Shown here: positions 36,893-46,313 of the stretch, one piece after another | Layout of the letters: the number at the start of each line of letters is the position of its first letter | Position numbering within the stretch: position 1 is the first letter of the stretch | The notes under the pieces: model-generated | Database searches by the model: none | What the model saw: only the letters and a program-made list of their open reading frames with translations | Told to the model about the DNA's origin: nothing | Position numbers and translations under genes: made by a program | Assembly (NCBI RefSeq): GCF_003390865.1 | Contig: NZ_QMEJ01000006.1 | Span: 124,001-188,000, forward strand | Reading direction: 5' to 3' | From: Tropicimonas sp. IMCC34011 | GTDB taxonomy: Bacteria > Pseudomonadota > Alphaproteobacteria > Rhodobacterales > Rhodobacteraceae | DNA: 64,000 nt

Positions 36893-37447
36893 TCATTCGG
36901 GGGGCATGTCTTCCACGGTCGCCGTTTCGATCACGCCGCAGGCGATGCGGTCGCCGGCGTCGCCGCTCGGCTGGCTCACATAATCGTCGGGGCCGGAGTG
37001 GACGATGAAGGCGGCACCGTCGTCATCCATGAGGTGCTCCATGACATCGAGCCGCTCGTTGAAGTACTCGACGTTCACGATGCCATCCGACTGGACCGTG
37101 ACATTGGGCATATCGCCCGGATGCGGACCGCCCGCGGAGCGCACTCCGTGCTCGGCATCCCCCGCGATATGCCCGCCGGCCGAACCGAAGTCCTCCGCGG
37201 AGCAATCCCCGGTTTCGTGGAAGTGCACGCCGTGGACACCTTCCGGAATGGACGTCAGGGCGATGGTGACGTGGGCGGTGCCCGACTCGGTCTCCTGAAC
37301 GTAGACGGAGCCGATATTCTCCCCGTCCGGGTTACTCACTTCGGCGGCGGCGATGGCGCGTTCGGTCATCTCGTCGCCGCTGTCCTGCGCGAGGGTGGGA
37401 CCGGTGGCCAGAAGGGCAATGCCGGCGGCTGTCGCGAGGGTACGCAT
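36893..37447 (-). CDS. sodC: Superoxide dismutase [Cu-Zn]
   Basis: A 184-residue periplasmic Cu,Zn superoxide dismutase with a signal peptide ending about ATGPTLAQ (residue 21). Copper/zinc ligands are visible: H75 and H77 (GVHGVHFHETGDC), H93 (GGHIAGD), H109 (GGPHPGDMPN) and H150 (FIVHSGPDDY). C82 and C170 can form the conserved disulfide. It detoxifies periplasmic superoxide; proximity to copA suggests shared copper handling but they are not cotranscribed. Confidence 0.95.
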   Translation of the reverse strand: MRTLATAAGIALLATGPTLAQDSGDEMTERAIAAAEVSNPDGENIGSVYVQETESGTAHVTIALTSIPEGVHGVHFHETGDCSAEDFGSAGGHIAGDAEHGVRSAGGPHPGDMPNVTVQSDGIVNVEYFNERLDVMEHLMDDDGAAFIVHSGPDDYVSQPSGDAGDRIACGVIETATVEDMPPE

Positions 37448-37566
37448 GGGAAGTCCTCCTTGGTTTGTCGCTAGGTCAACAAGGCCGGGAGCGGGGCGTT
37501 CCCGCGCGATCGATCACGCTTCGCCCTTGCGGCGCCCGCCCCGTTTGGGGGAAAAGCGGCAGGAGC

Positions 37567-37643
37567 GGTCCCATAGCTCAACTGGATAGAGCAGCCGACT
37601 TCTAATCGGCAGGTTCGGGGTTCGAGTCCTCGTGGGACCGCCA
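37567..37643 (+). tRNA. tRNA-Arg (anticodon TCT)
   Basis: A 77-base cloverleaf: acceptor ggtccca pairs with tgggacc, discriminator G, and genome-encoded CCA. The anticodon stem gccga/tcggc encloses loop cttctaa, giving TCT, which reads AGA. The T arm contains gttcgagtcc. The accessory region with transposition relics begins just downstream, so it is a plausible insertion hotspot. Confidence 0.95.
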
Positions 37644-37795
37644 GGCAGCATTCAGAAATGCCAATGCACCATAAGCTTGCACGATTTGGCGATTTTCAAG
37701 CACACCCCCTGTCAAGAGGCTTGGGGTGCCGTGTCGAAGGTTTCTTCTAGCGCACTGGGATAGAACGGTATTTCAGAATAGCGCGTGGCTAGTGG

Positions 37796-39038
37796 TCACT
37801 TTCCTTCCTGAGGTTTCAGGAGCGCCACAACCGGCTCAACAGCGTTTCGAAGATAGACCGGTCCGGCGTCCAAGCCGTTCGGTCGGAACGGCTGGACCCT
37901 CTCGCTCTGCAGAACGGCCCGAATCGTGTTCAAATGCGCACCGGTTTCGGCCGACAGCATCGATGGTGTCGCATAGTTGGCCTCAAACGTAGCGATGTCG
38001 TCGCGGCTCATGCGCCATTACCGACGCTTGGTCGTAGGATTCAAAAACCAACATCGCAGGCGTGTAACCACCTTCGATCAGAGCCAGGAACTGACCTTTC
38101 CCCCGAATGCCCGCCGACCGGGCGAAGGCCGCTGCTGTCATCTCTCCCTGGTTGATCGACGGCTTGCGCTGCGGGGTGGACTGCGCTTTGTACTCAGCAA
38201 CCTCGGTGATTTCCACCACAAGCCCGTGGTAGCCGAACACATCAGGACGCTGACCAAGGCGCAAAGCCCGTGGCCTTGGCGCACCGATCGTCCGGGGCCT
38301 CGCGCTGTTTGCGCAGCAAGGCTGCACCGATGAACTCACAGAGCGTGATCGCCGGAAAAACCGGCTGTGAGGCCAGCCATGTGTCGTCCGCAACGATACC
38401 CTGCGATAGACGCCTATCAAGCCAAAGGTCATAGTCGATAGGATCAATGCGCACGCAGTCGAATGATCCTGCTCGCAGGTCTGGCAGGATTTTTCGCCAC
38501 TCTCGCTCCAATATCATCCCGTTCGACGGGGCGCGAGCTGGATCACAAGGGAACCAGCGGATGGAGGTGCTGGTGACAGATATCAACACCTCTGCAAAGC
38601 CAATCGCCCCGCAAGGCAACGTGCCGCAATGGATGAGGTTGATCAGCTGCATGCTCAAGCATGCAGTGTGGACAGCCCCGAATGATCGGATTTCGTAGGG
38701 CCCGCGAGACGAAGACTTCCTCCCGAAACCGCATCCGGACGTCTCCGATGCGTTCACCTGTCCAGAAGAGCAGCTCGGCGAGTTGCATGGCCGACAGCCT
38801 CTTCGTCCTGCTCCAGGATACGTCGAAAGGTGGTGCCGAGGTCGAGGGCGAAGTTGAGAGTGTCGGTTCCGTTCTGGGTTGCCGTGCGCGAAAACAGCGA
38901 CGGGAGCGCTTCGCGGTCAACGGGCTCCACTGAAAGTGCGAGTTTCCGCAGCAAGTACTCCTCCTGTGTGCTCAAACGCCCAACGTGTTTTGATACGCGG
39001 TTCGATAGCGGTTTCGGGATTGGAAGCGAAGTCGTCAT
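37796..39038 (-). pseudogene. TniQ-family transposition protein, frameshifted relic
   Basis: Five consecutive minus-strand segments in shifting frames together read as one TniQ-like protein of about 415 residues. In order: MTTSLPIPKPLSNRVSKHVG and FALDLGTTFRRIL (39038-38754), FREEVFVSRALRNPIIRGCP with CPHC zinc-ligand motif (to about 38600), YDLWLDRRLSQGIVADDTWL (about 38420), GIRGKGQFLALIEGG (about 38100), and TPSMLSAETGAHLNTIRAVL (about 37950). At least four frameshifts separate them, so it is inactive. TniQ proteins are target-selection partners in Tn5053/Tn7-like transposons. No TniA or TniB is seen in the window. Confidence 0.65.
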
Positions 39039-39400
39039 CCGCCGCAAACGCGGATGAAACATGCGCAAAGTCGGGGCCCAATAGGGATACTACCGACATG
39101 AAAAGGGGGGGAGAGTGTTCGCTGCGTCATGCACAAAGGTCCCTGAAGGGCGGGGAGCGGACATTCGCCGCGCTTCGTTCGAATGACTGCTAAGAGCATC
39201 AAGCTGGCACTTCGTTGTGGCGGTATGAACGCAACCGTCGCGCTTCTCGAACGAGGTATCTATTCATAGGCAGGAGCGCGCTACTTTGCGCCCAGTCAAA
39301 CCTGCGATTAGGTGCGCGCGGAGCTTGGCGGAGTTGGAGCCTTGATCCGCTGCATTGGTTAGGATGATACTGAGCTACTGTAGCAGTGAGCGCGTTACCC
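39039..39400. other. Intergenic stretch with repeat-like sequence
   Basis: No gene seen. It contains gagcggacattcgccgcgcttcgttcg-type sequence (39160 region) similar to other gaps of the window, and AT-richer DNA before the next gene. Confidence 0.4.
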
Positions 39401-41033
39401 ATGGAAGAACCGGATTTTATAGTCGATTACGATGCCAAAGCACCGCCACCTTTGGACCCGCATATTGCCAATGTCTGGCTTCGCGCCACTTCAAACCATT
39501 TCGTGGATGGATACGAATTGGAGGTTTCAGCCTCTTTCGGAGAGGAAATGATTCCACTTGAAGGTGACGATTTTTCCCTGTCGGTGTCATTCTCCATCAA
39601 GAAAGCTTCGATTGGCCTGCAATTCATAAACTGCCAGCCTGACTCTATTTTCGAAAGATCGAGCTACACTTATGCCAGAGAGGAAATCGACCGAACACGG
39701 CGAGGGTTTGGTATCGGTTCGTAATTAGAAGCGGCCGCATCGACGAGTGTGCCTATTCCAGACGTCCATGGCGCGGCCAAGATTGAGGCAAGCTATGGTG
39801 GCGACTCTTCTACTACCGAAACTCGAAGGCGAACGCGTCGATGGAAGCAAATGGGACCCCAGACCATTGTGGTGGAGGATGCGGGGCGCATTCTGGAAGG
39901 TCAGCTAGTCGATAGAGAGAAAGGATGGTTCGTTCAGCCAAACCCGTCCTGTGATGCTTCAGCGGTAGTCGCCACACTCACGACCCGCGCCGAATGGATC
40001 CAATTCGGTCGGGTCGACGATGTCGAACCAAGCGGCGGTATTGGAAAGCGAGCCGCCCGGTTTTTGAAAGGTAAGAAGTCACGCGACAAGGACCTGTTCT
40101 GCCTTTTGCTCCGGACCCTCGCAGCACGGGGGCTGCAGAACGCTTTGAGTCGGGATGCGACGCTTGCGGTCTATCCCCACGTATTGCGCAAGCCCGTTGC
40201 CCTCGATGGGCTAAGTGGTGCTCGCCCTATGGCGGTCCCCGCAGGGACTCCCCTTCGCTCAATTGGCGTAGATTCAGCAGTAATCGACAATTTCCTTAAT
40301 TCAGACAGCCAGGGGCGCCTTGCTGTGTTGAAGCAGGTGGGCGCCCTCAGAAGAGCTACAGAGGATCCTTAGCGAGAACGGTGGTCAAAGTCCGCGCTCG
40401 GAACGCCTCTTCATCGCTGGCACCGCCCCGCCATCAGCTCTTGCATCGCTCGAATTCACCATGTCCCGTGAGGCTGTTCCCACGTCGGATTGGGACGCTG
40501 AGAACAAGAATCGAAGCCGCACAGACTTGGTGGCACTGGGGCTGATCGAGGTCCGTGACGGTAAAGTTCACTCGCTTGTATCTGACAACGCATCTGCTGA
40601 AGACACACTTCGGCACGCAGCCATGAAAGCTCCTACCTTGCAATCCACGCGGGAAATTCTACTCGAAGACCCGCACAGGACAGGTGTCGAAATCGGCGAG
40701 GAGATCGGCATGCGTTTCAGTCGTAACTACAACAGTGAAGCTTCGAAGCTTCGGGTGGGGAACGCCTTGCGTAGGTGGGCAGTATGGCTTGAGCCTCACC
40801 TTGTTGATCCGACAAACGCCAAGGGCCCGGCCCGGTTGCGTATTTCCGCGAAGTCCGAACGCCCGGGTGTCAGCGCTCCAAGCTTCGCGACGCCTGAGAA
40901 TATCCGGAAGGCACAGGCGGCACTGGATCAAGGGACCCGTGCCGAAGACATCGCAAAGACGATGGGCGTGTCACGCGCAACGATCTACGGATGGTCCAAG
41001 CAAGGGCTCGTCTCAATCCCTAAAGCCAGATGA
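39401..41033 (+). pseudogene. Large unrecognised gene broken by one stop and one frameshift
   Basis: Three plus-strand segments read as one protein of about 540 residues. Segment 1 (ATG 39401 to TAA 39722-39724) encodes a beta-rich region (ELEVSASFGEEMIPLEGDDF, SLSVSFSIKKASIGL). The same frame stays open after the TAA through 40372 (IVVEDAGRILEGQLVDREKG, KDLFCLLLRTLAARGLQNAL). Near 40350 coding shifts by one base; the new frame is open back to there (ELQRILSENGGQSPRSERLF) and runs to 41033 with a C-terminal HTH (TRAEDIAKTMGVSRATIYGW). I do not recognise the family. It is probably cargo of the element that left the TniQ relic. Confidence 0.55.
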
Positions 41034-41129
41034 CGGCTGGACGAGCGGCGGCTCTGCGCAGGAAGCGGTCCGTGGTAAACCGGCCCAGCCAGCGCCAAGG
41101 TCGTGCGGTCGTGACCTGCCACGGGACTT

Positions 41130-42071
41130 TCATCCGGTCGCGACCGGAGCCCGGTTATTGTTTACGCCGTTCGGCGCAGGGTTAGCAATCGCCCGACGCG
41201 CGGAGCTTTCATCTCGCGCAGCGGGGCGGGCGATTGCGGTGGTCAGGGCTCGCGCGTAGTCAGCCGGGGTCTGGTAGTCCAAAGCCGAATGCGGGCGCTC
41301 GGTGTTGTAGTCGGCAGCCCAGGCCGCAACAACGGCACGGGCGTGAGCCAGGTTCCGGAACATGGTCTCATTGAGCAGTTCATCCCGCATCCGACCGTTG
41401 AAGCTCTCTACGAAACCGTTCTGCATGGGCTTTCCCGGCGCGATGTAGTGCCTTTCGATCCGGTGCTCGGAGCACCATCGCAGGACCGCGTTATTGGTCA
41501 GTTCAGTCCCGTTGTCGCTGACAATCATGCCGGGTTTGCCGCGTCGCTCGATCAAGGCCGACAGTTCACGGGCGACACGACGCCCTGATATCGAGGTGTC
41601 GGGGATCGCCGCGAGACATTCACGGGTGACATCGTCGACCACGTTGAGCACCCGGAAGCGCTGGCCGTTGGCGAGCTGGTCATGAACGAAATCCAGCGAC
41701 CAGCGCGCATTGGGCCGCGCCTCGACCAAGATCGGGGCTCGCGTCCCGACAGCCTTGCGCCGGGCCTTCCGCTTACGCTCCGTCAGCCCCTCCTCGCGGT
41801 AGAGCCGATAGATCCGGTTGATGCCGGAAGGCTCGCCCTCACGGCGCAGCAGCACGAAGAGCCGCCGGTAGCCGAACCGCCGGCGTTCGTTGGCCAGCTC
41901 CCGCAGCCGCCCGCGCAGCACCGTGTCCGGCGCACGCTGCGCCTGGTAACGGACCATCTTGCGATCCGCTCCGACGATCCGACAGGCCCGCCGCTCCGAC
42001 AGACCGCAGGCTGTCCGAAGGTATGCGACCGCTCCGCGTTTCACGGCGGGCCCTACCATTTTTTGCCACAA
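41130..42071 (-). CDS. IS3-family transposase OrfB (DDE integrase part)
   Basis: A 313-codon reading frame with the rve integrase core. The DD35E triad is D127 (RWSLDFVHD), D186 (MIVSDNGTELT) and E222 (FVESFNGRMRDE). The HTH_21-like segment EEGLTERKRKARRKAVG precedes it. In this family OrfB is made as an OrfAB fusion by ribosomal frameshifting on an A-rich run, here 42059-42064. It has no good start of its own; the TTG at 42071 is the formal limit. The stop is 18 bases inside the IS end. Confidence 0.85.
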   Translation of the reverse strand: MWQKMVGPAVKRGAVAYLRTACGLSERRACRIVGADRKMVRYQAQRAPDTVLRGRLRELANERRRFGYRRLFVLLRREGEPSGINRIYRLYREEGLTERKRKARRKAVGTRAPILVEARPNARWSLDFVHDQLANGQRFRVLNVVDDVTRECLAAIPDTSISGRRVARELSALIERRGKPGMIVSDNGTELTNNAVLRWCSEHRIERHYIAPGKPMQNGFVESFNGRMRDELLNETMFRNLAHARAVVAAWAADYNTERPHSALDYQTPADYARALTTAIARPAARDESSARRAIANPAPNGVNNNRAPVATG

Positions 42072-42318
42072 GATCCTTCATCGCAGCCAGATCCAGCATC
42101 TGCTCGGCCAGCAGCTTCTTTAGCTTCGCGTTCTCATCCTGGAGTGTCTTCAGCCGCTTGGCCTCCGACACCGTCATACCGCCGAACTTGGCCTTCCAGT
42201 TGTAGAAGATGCCTTCCGACATGCCGTGCTTGCGGCACAGATCGCCGCACTTCGCGCCTGCCTCGTGCTCGCCAAGGATGCCGATGATCTGCTCGTCCGT
42301 GAATCTCGTTCGCTTCAT
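41839..42318 (-). CDS. IS3-family transposase OrfA (extended)
   Basis: OrfA begins MKRTRFTDEQIIGILGEHEA with the HTH (CGDLCRKHGMSEGIFYNWKA) and a leucine zipper (LKTLQDENAKLKKLLAEQM). After the A-run its frame continues for about 70 unrelated codons to 159 residues, whereas OrfA of this group is normally about 90. The run has six A; with seven, OrfA would end at TAG just after it and OrfB would lie in the -1 frame. This suggests loss of one A. Confidence 0.75.
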   Translation of the reverse strand: MKRTRFTDEQIIGILGEHEAGAKCGDLCRKHGMSEGIFYNWKAKFGGMTVSEAKRLKTLQDENAKLKKLLAEQMLDLAAMKDLVAKNGRARRETRSGRIPSDSLRSVGAAGLSDRRSGSQDGPLPGAACAGHGAARAAAGAGQRTPAVRLPAALRAAAP

Positions 42319-42544
42319 TGTCCGTCCTCAAGTTGGGGCGGACTCTAATCGGCGGTGGAGGAAAAATCCCGTGGCAGGTCAGGTTGGAGCGGACACTACC
42401 TCAAACTGGGGGACGATACGGGGCTCAGGTCACTGGTCGGTTCAACAAGCCGACTGTTCGCCCATTCTCTGTTTGCAGCCTTGGTAGATGGCTCCCCGAT
42501 CGTGAGCGCATCATCCGGGATCGCCTCGATGCGGTGTCCGGTCT

Positions 42545-44104
42545 CTAGGCAGCGTTTTGACGGACCCCCTCCGTCTCCCCGTGCCCAAGACCGTTCCTGA
42601 ACTCCGCGACAACCTGGCTCAGCAGGTCGGTGGCGTCGGTCAGGGCCGTCGTCGCGGCGGATGTCTCCTCGAACATGGCGGCATTCTCCTGCGTCAGCCG
42701 GTCGAGATCTCCCATGGTCGATTTCAGATCGGCGATGTCCCCGGACTGCGTGCCCACGCTCGCGGCGATGCCCTCCATCGCGTCGGAGGCCCTGCGCACC
42801 GCCTCGAGCACGTCGCGCAGCACCGCTCCGGCATTGTCCATCAAGTCCACGCCGGCCTTCACGTGCCGGGCGCTGTCGCTGATCAAGCCGCTGATCTCCT
42901 GCGCCGCATCGGAGGAGCGACCGGCGAGCGCGCGCACCTCCGTCGCGACCACGGCGAAGCCCTGGCCGGCCTCGCCGGCCCGCGCGGCCTCCACCCCGGC
43001 ATTGAGTGCCAAGAGATTGGTCTGCAACGCTACGTCCTCGATCAGGCCGATGACCGACAGGATGCGGTCCGTGCTGCTCTTGATGTTCAGCATGGCATCC
43101 AGCGCGCCGTCGACGACCGCCATGCCGCTTTCCGCATCGTCCCGCGTGCTGGCTGTCGTCGTCGCCACCTGCCGGGCATTGTCCGAGGCGATGGCCATGA
43201 GCTGACTAATCTGGTCGATTCGCGTCGTTACGCTACTCAGGGCGTGCGCCTGGTCCTCGGTCCGCTGCGCGAGCTTCTCGGTGGCGGCGGCGATGCTGCC
43301 CGTATCCGTGCGGATCGAGGCCGTGTTGTCCTGGACATTGGCCATGGCGATGGACAGGGAACGGACCGCGCTGTTGAACTCTGTCCGCAGCGGCTCGAAC
43401 TGCTCTGGAAACGGGGTGTCCAGTCGCGCCGTCAGATCGCCCCGCGCCAGTCGGGTCAGGGCCGCGATGACCTGTTCCACGATGGCGATCTGCTCCTTGT
43501 CCTTCCGGCCCAGGTTCGTCTGCAGGTCGTGGGAGCGCGACAGCGCCTCAGACAGCCGGTCCGTCTCCGCCTCAATCTGCTGCCGTTGGCGAAGCTGCGT
43601 CATCAGCAGGTAGTAGAGCCCGGCGGTTTCGGCGACCCAGACGGTTCCATGAAGCGTCAGCCGGCTCAGGTCGACGAGCAGGCCGCTGCTCGGATAGATC
43701 AGGGTCGGCAGAAGTAGGGTCAGCATAACGTGGTGGACGATCACGATGCCCGACGCGGCGAGGAGCGGCCGCGGGTCCTGCAGGATGACCAGCACGGCCA
43801 GCACGGCGAAGTAGATGAGATGGGTATCCAGCTGCCAGGCATGACCGGCGAGTGCGGCAGTCAGAAGGGGTAGCTGCCCCATAACGCCAAGCGCCACGGC
43901 GATGCGCCCCGTGGCCCCGCCTTGGCGTTGCAGGCCGATGGTCAGGGCCGCGATGAGGAGGGACATCGCGAGGAACGGCCAAGGCGACAGACCCGCCAGC
44001 CAAGCCCCGATCGCCGGAACCGGCGTCATCAGCATGTTGAGATAGCCGATCAGGCACAGACCCTTCGCCCGGTCCTCCTCCAGCGACGATATGCTGTCCG
44101 TCAT
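42545..44104 (-). CDS. Methyl-accepting chemotaxis protein with six-helix membrane sensor
   Basis: A 519-residue chemoreceptor. The N-terminal about 185 residues form six membrane helices with no large periplasmic domain (VPAIGAWLAGLSPWPFLAMS, HLIYFAVLAVLVILQDPRPL, IVIVHHVMLTLLLPTLIYPS). A HAMP-like segment follows (VIAALTRLARGDLTARLDTP). The signalling hairpin is IEDVALQTNLLALNAGVEAA with RAGEAGQGFAVVATEVRALA. The ATG at 44104 comes one base after the stop of the small secreted protein (TAG G ATG), with GGAG upstream, so the two are translationally coupled. The stimulus is unknown. Confidence 0.87.
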   Translation of the reverse strand: MTDSISSLEEDRAKGLCLIGYLNMLMTPVPAIGAWLAGLSPWPFLAMSLLIAALTIGLQRQGGATGRIAVALGVMGQLPLLTAALAGHAWQLDTHLIYFAVLAVLVILQDPRPLLAASGIVIVHHVMLTLLLPTLIYPSSGLLVDLSRLTLHGTVWVAETAGLYYLLMTQLRQRQQIEAETDRLSEALSRSHDLQTNLGRKDKEQIAIVEQVIAALTRLARGDLTARLDTPFPEQFEPLRTEFNSAVRSLSIAMANVQDNTASIRTDTGSIAAATEKLAQRTEDQAHALSSVTTRIDQISQLMAIASDNARQVATTTASTRDDAESGMAVVDGALDAMLNIKSSTDRILSVIGLIEDVALQTNLLALNAGVEAARAGEAGQGFAVVATEVRALAGRSSDAAQEISGLISDSARHVKAGVDLMDNAGAVLRDVLEAVRRASDAMEGIAASVGTQSGDIADLKSTMGDLDRLTQENAAMFEETSAATTALTDATDLLSQVVAEFRNGLGHGETEGVRQNAA

Positions 44105-44105
44105 C

Positions 44106-44402
44106 CTACGCTCCACAAATTCGCGCCGCGATCGCGCCGTCGACGACCAGCCAAGCGCCCTCGGTCTTCAGCCGTTCAGCAAACGTCTCCGGGTGTGTCT
44201 CGGCCACGGCGAGCAGCGCCATCGGCGCTTGGGTCGGGCCGATGGGGCGACCGCCCGCGCGCCGGAGAATGTCGGTCAGCCCGTGGGACGGCCCGACGAC
44301 CAGGAGCGTTCGCGCCCCCTCGACCGGGCGACCGGCGGCCGCCAGGACAGGCGCCGCAAGCAGCGGCCCAAGAATAAGGAGTGTCAGAGAAAAGAAGCGC
44401 AT
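44106..44402 (-). CDS. Small secreted protein coupled to the chemoreceptor
   Basis: A 98-residue protein with a clear signal peptide (SLTLLILGPLLAAPVLAAA, about residues 5-23). The mature part of about 75 residues (ARTLLVVGPSHGLTDILRRA, GAWLVVDGAIAARICGA) has one Cys near the C terminus. I do not recognise a family. Its stop is one base from the chemoreceptor ATG, so both proteins are made from one message. A periplasmic ligand-presenting or accessory role for the receptor is an inference. Confidence 0.72.
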   Translation of the reverse strand: MRFFSLTLLILGPLLAAPVLAAAGRPVEGARTLLVVGPSHGLTDILRRAGGRPIGPTQAPMALLAVAETHPETFAERLKTEGAWLVVDGAIAARICGA

Positions 44403-44894
44403 TTGGGCCGACCGGTTGGTGTAATCGGGCGGAGGAATAAGCGCGGAACCTTACCTTCGGATTAAATGCCGGCCGTGCGCGATGGTCCGGCCAAAAAAAA
44501 TGTCCCGGGGTGGCAAATTCGGGTGCGCCCGACCTCCCGGATCCCTTCAACGGGTCACGTCCGATCGAAGGCCGCATTGGGCAGCGTCAATGGGGATCTG
44601 CCGAGGACAAAGGCAGAACGATCCCCCGTCCTGCCGGGGGGCAACATCATCCGCGCAGATGCATCGAACGGCAGCTTGGAGGTGAACCGAATCCGGAAAG
44701 ACCAGTCGGTCGCTCAGCCGTCCGACCGCGACGAGCTCCCCTCAGCCCTCGATGCTTCGCTCCGCTCGGGATGTCACAGACGCCGTTCGCGCCACATCTG
44801 CCTTGTAGCGCGGACCATTCGCGCTGAGAACCGCCACAGCCCTCTGCGAGTGAACGCCTTGACCATCGCTACACCTGCACGGACCTAACTCGTC
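44403..44894. other. Promoter and intergenic region, no gene seen
   Basis: About 490 bases between the divergent receptor operon and the exporter. The first 60 bases are AT-richer and probably hold the receptor operon promoter. Several short frames exist but none has recognisable content. Confidence 0.45.
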
Positions 44895-46061
44895 GTGCTG
44901 ACCGCGCTCGGCGCGATGCATCTTCTTAACGATCTGATGCAGTCGCTCATCCCCGCGGCCTATCCGATCCTGAAGGAGACATACGGGCTCGATTTCGTGC
45001 AGATCGGCCTCATCACGCTGACCTTCCAGATCGCGGGGTCCCTGCTGCAGCCGGTGATGGGACTGGTGACGGATCGCTATCCCGCGCCCTACTCTCCGGT
45101 CGCCGGCATGACCTTCACCCTGTCCGGGCTGGTCTGCCTTGCCTTCGCCGGAAGTTATGCCGCGATCCTCGTCGCGGTGGCGCTGATCGGCATCGGCTCC
45201 TCCATCTTCCACCCCGAGGCGACGCGTATGGCGCGCTATGCCGCCGGTGACCGGCAGGGGCTGGCGCAGGGCATATTCCAGGTCGGTGGACAGGCGCGCG
45301 GCGCGCTCGGGCCCGTCCTCGTTGCGCTGGTCATCGTGCCCTGGGGCCAGCCGAGCCTCGCCTGGTTCGCGGCGCTCGCCCTCCTCGCGATGACGCTCCT
45401 GACCTGGATCGGCAGCCAGCAGCACCGGATCCGGGCGGAGTTTACCGACCGCTCCGCCCGCCGCCGGGCCGAGACGCCATCGGTCCAGCACGGGACAGCG
45501 ACCATGGCGGTGGGGCTGATCGTCCTCACCTTCCTGATGTTCACCAAGAACACCTACGGCGAGAGCTTCCGCTCCTTCTACACCTTCTACCTCATCGAAA
45601 GGTTCGGCCTGTCGATCCCGGCCTCGCAGATGATGCTGTTCGTCTTCCTGATGGCCGCGGCCGTGGGCGTGCTGATCGGCGGCGTCGTCGGCGACGCGAT
45701 CGGGCGGCGGCGGATCATCTGGATCTCGGTGCTCAGACCGCTGCCACTCACGCTGATCCTGCCCTATGCCGACCTGTTCTGGACCGGGGTGCTGACGGTC
45801 GCGATCAATCTCATCATGGCGAGCGCCTTCGCCTCGAGCCTGATCTACTACATGGACCTGCTGCCGAACCGCATCGGCCTCATCGGGGGGCTGTTCTACG
45901 GCCTGAACTTCGGCCTCGGCGGGATTGCGGCCGCATTGCTCGGCGTCATGGCGGAAAGCTACCGGGTCGAGGCCGTCTACCGCCTATGTTCCTTCTTGCC
46001 GCTGGCCGGCCTGGCCGTCTGGTTCCTGCCGCCGATCGAGGAGGCCATGAGGGCCTTGTGA
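44895..46061 (+). CDS. fsr: MFS transporter, fosmidomycin-resistance (Fsr) type
   Basis: A 388-residue 12-helix exporter. The first helix reads LTALGAMHLLNDLMQSLIPA, close to the start of Fsr proteins (HLLNDLMQSLLPA-like), followed by YGLDFVQIGLITLTFQIAGS. It starts with a GTG at 44895, directly after an in-frame stop at 44886-44888, so the cytoplasmic N terminus is about ten residues shorter than usual. Export of fosmidomycin-like or other drugs is the family role; the real substrate is unknown. Confidence 0.83.
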   Translation: MLTALGAMHLLNDLMQSLIPAAYPILKETYGLDFVQIGLITLTFQIAGSLLQPVMGLVTDRYPAPYSPVAGMTFTLSGLVCLAFAGSYAAILVAVALIGIGSSIFHPEATRMARYAAGDRQGLAQGIFQVGGQARGALGPVLVALVIVPWGQPSLAWFAALALLAMTLLTWIGSQQHRIRAEFTDRSARRRAETPSVQHGTATMAVGLIVLTFLMFTKNTYGESFRSFYTFYLIERFGLSIPASQMMLFVFLMAAAVGVLIGGVVGDAIGRRRIIWISVLRPLPLTLILPYADLFWTGVLTVAINLIMASAFASSLIYYMDLLPNRIGLIGGLFYGLNFGLGGIAAALLGVMAESYRVEAVYRLCSFLPLAGLAVWFLPPIEEAMRAL

Positions 46062-46313
46062 GAGCGAACGACATCTCCGGCGGCTCGCATCCGTCGCAGG
46101 CTTAGAAGTTCAGTGTGAACCACGGGAGACGGACAAGCTGGCCCCGGAAACATCGGTCATGCTTTACTGCTGTGAGCGTCAGCTACGAGCCCAGAGTGTT
46201 TAATGCTGCAATTCGAACGAACGCCTACACTCGCTCCAATACTGGCCTAAAAGTAGTCAACTGGCCAGCAACTGCTGGGCGTGTCATTCCCCAATGAGCA
46301 AAAGGAGAACTCA

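Larger units (their letters stand above)
41112..42381 (-). mobile_element. IS3-family insertion sequence
   Basis: About 1270 bases bounded by inverted ends: tgacctgccacggga at the left (41112) and its reverse complement ending at 42381 (tcccgtggcaggtca), with at least 14 of 15 bases matched. It encodes OrfA and OrfB on the minus strand. Flanking pentamers ggtcg (left) and ggttg (right) agree at four of five positions and may be a diverged target duplication. The element separates the broken gene from the chemoreceptor. Confidence 0.82.

Noticed and set aside
37567-37643. tRNA 3' end as an integrase attachment site with a downstream repeat
   Set aside because: I looked for a second copy of the tRNA 3' end downstream and for an integrase gene and saw neither in the window.
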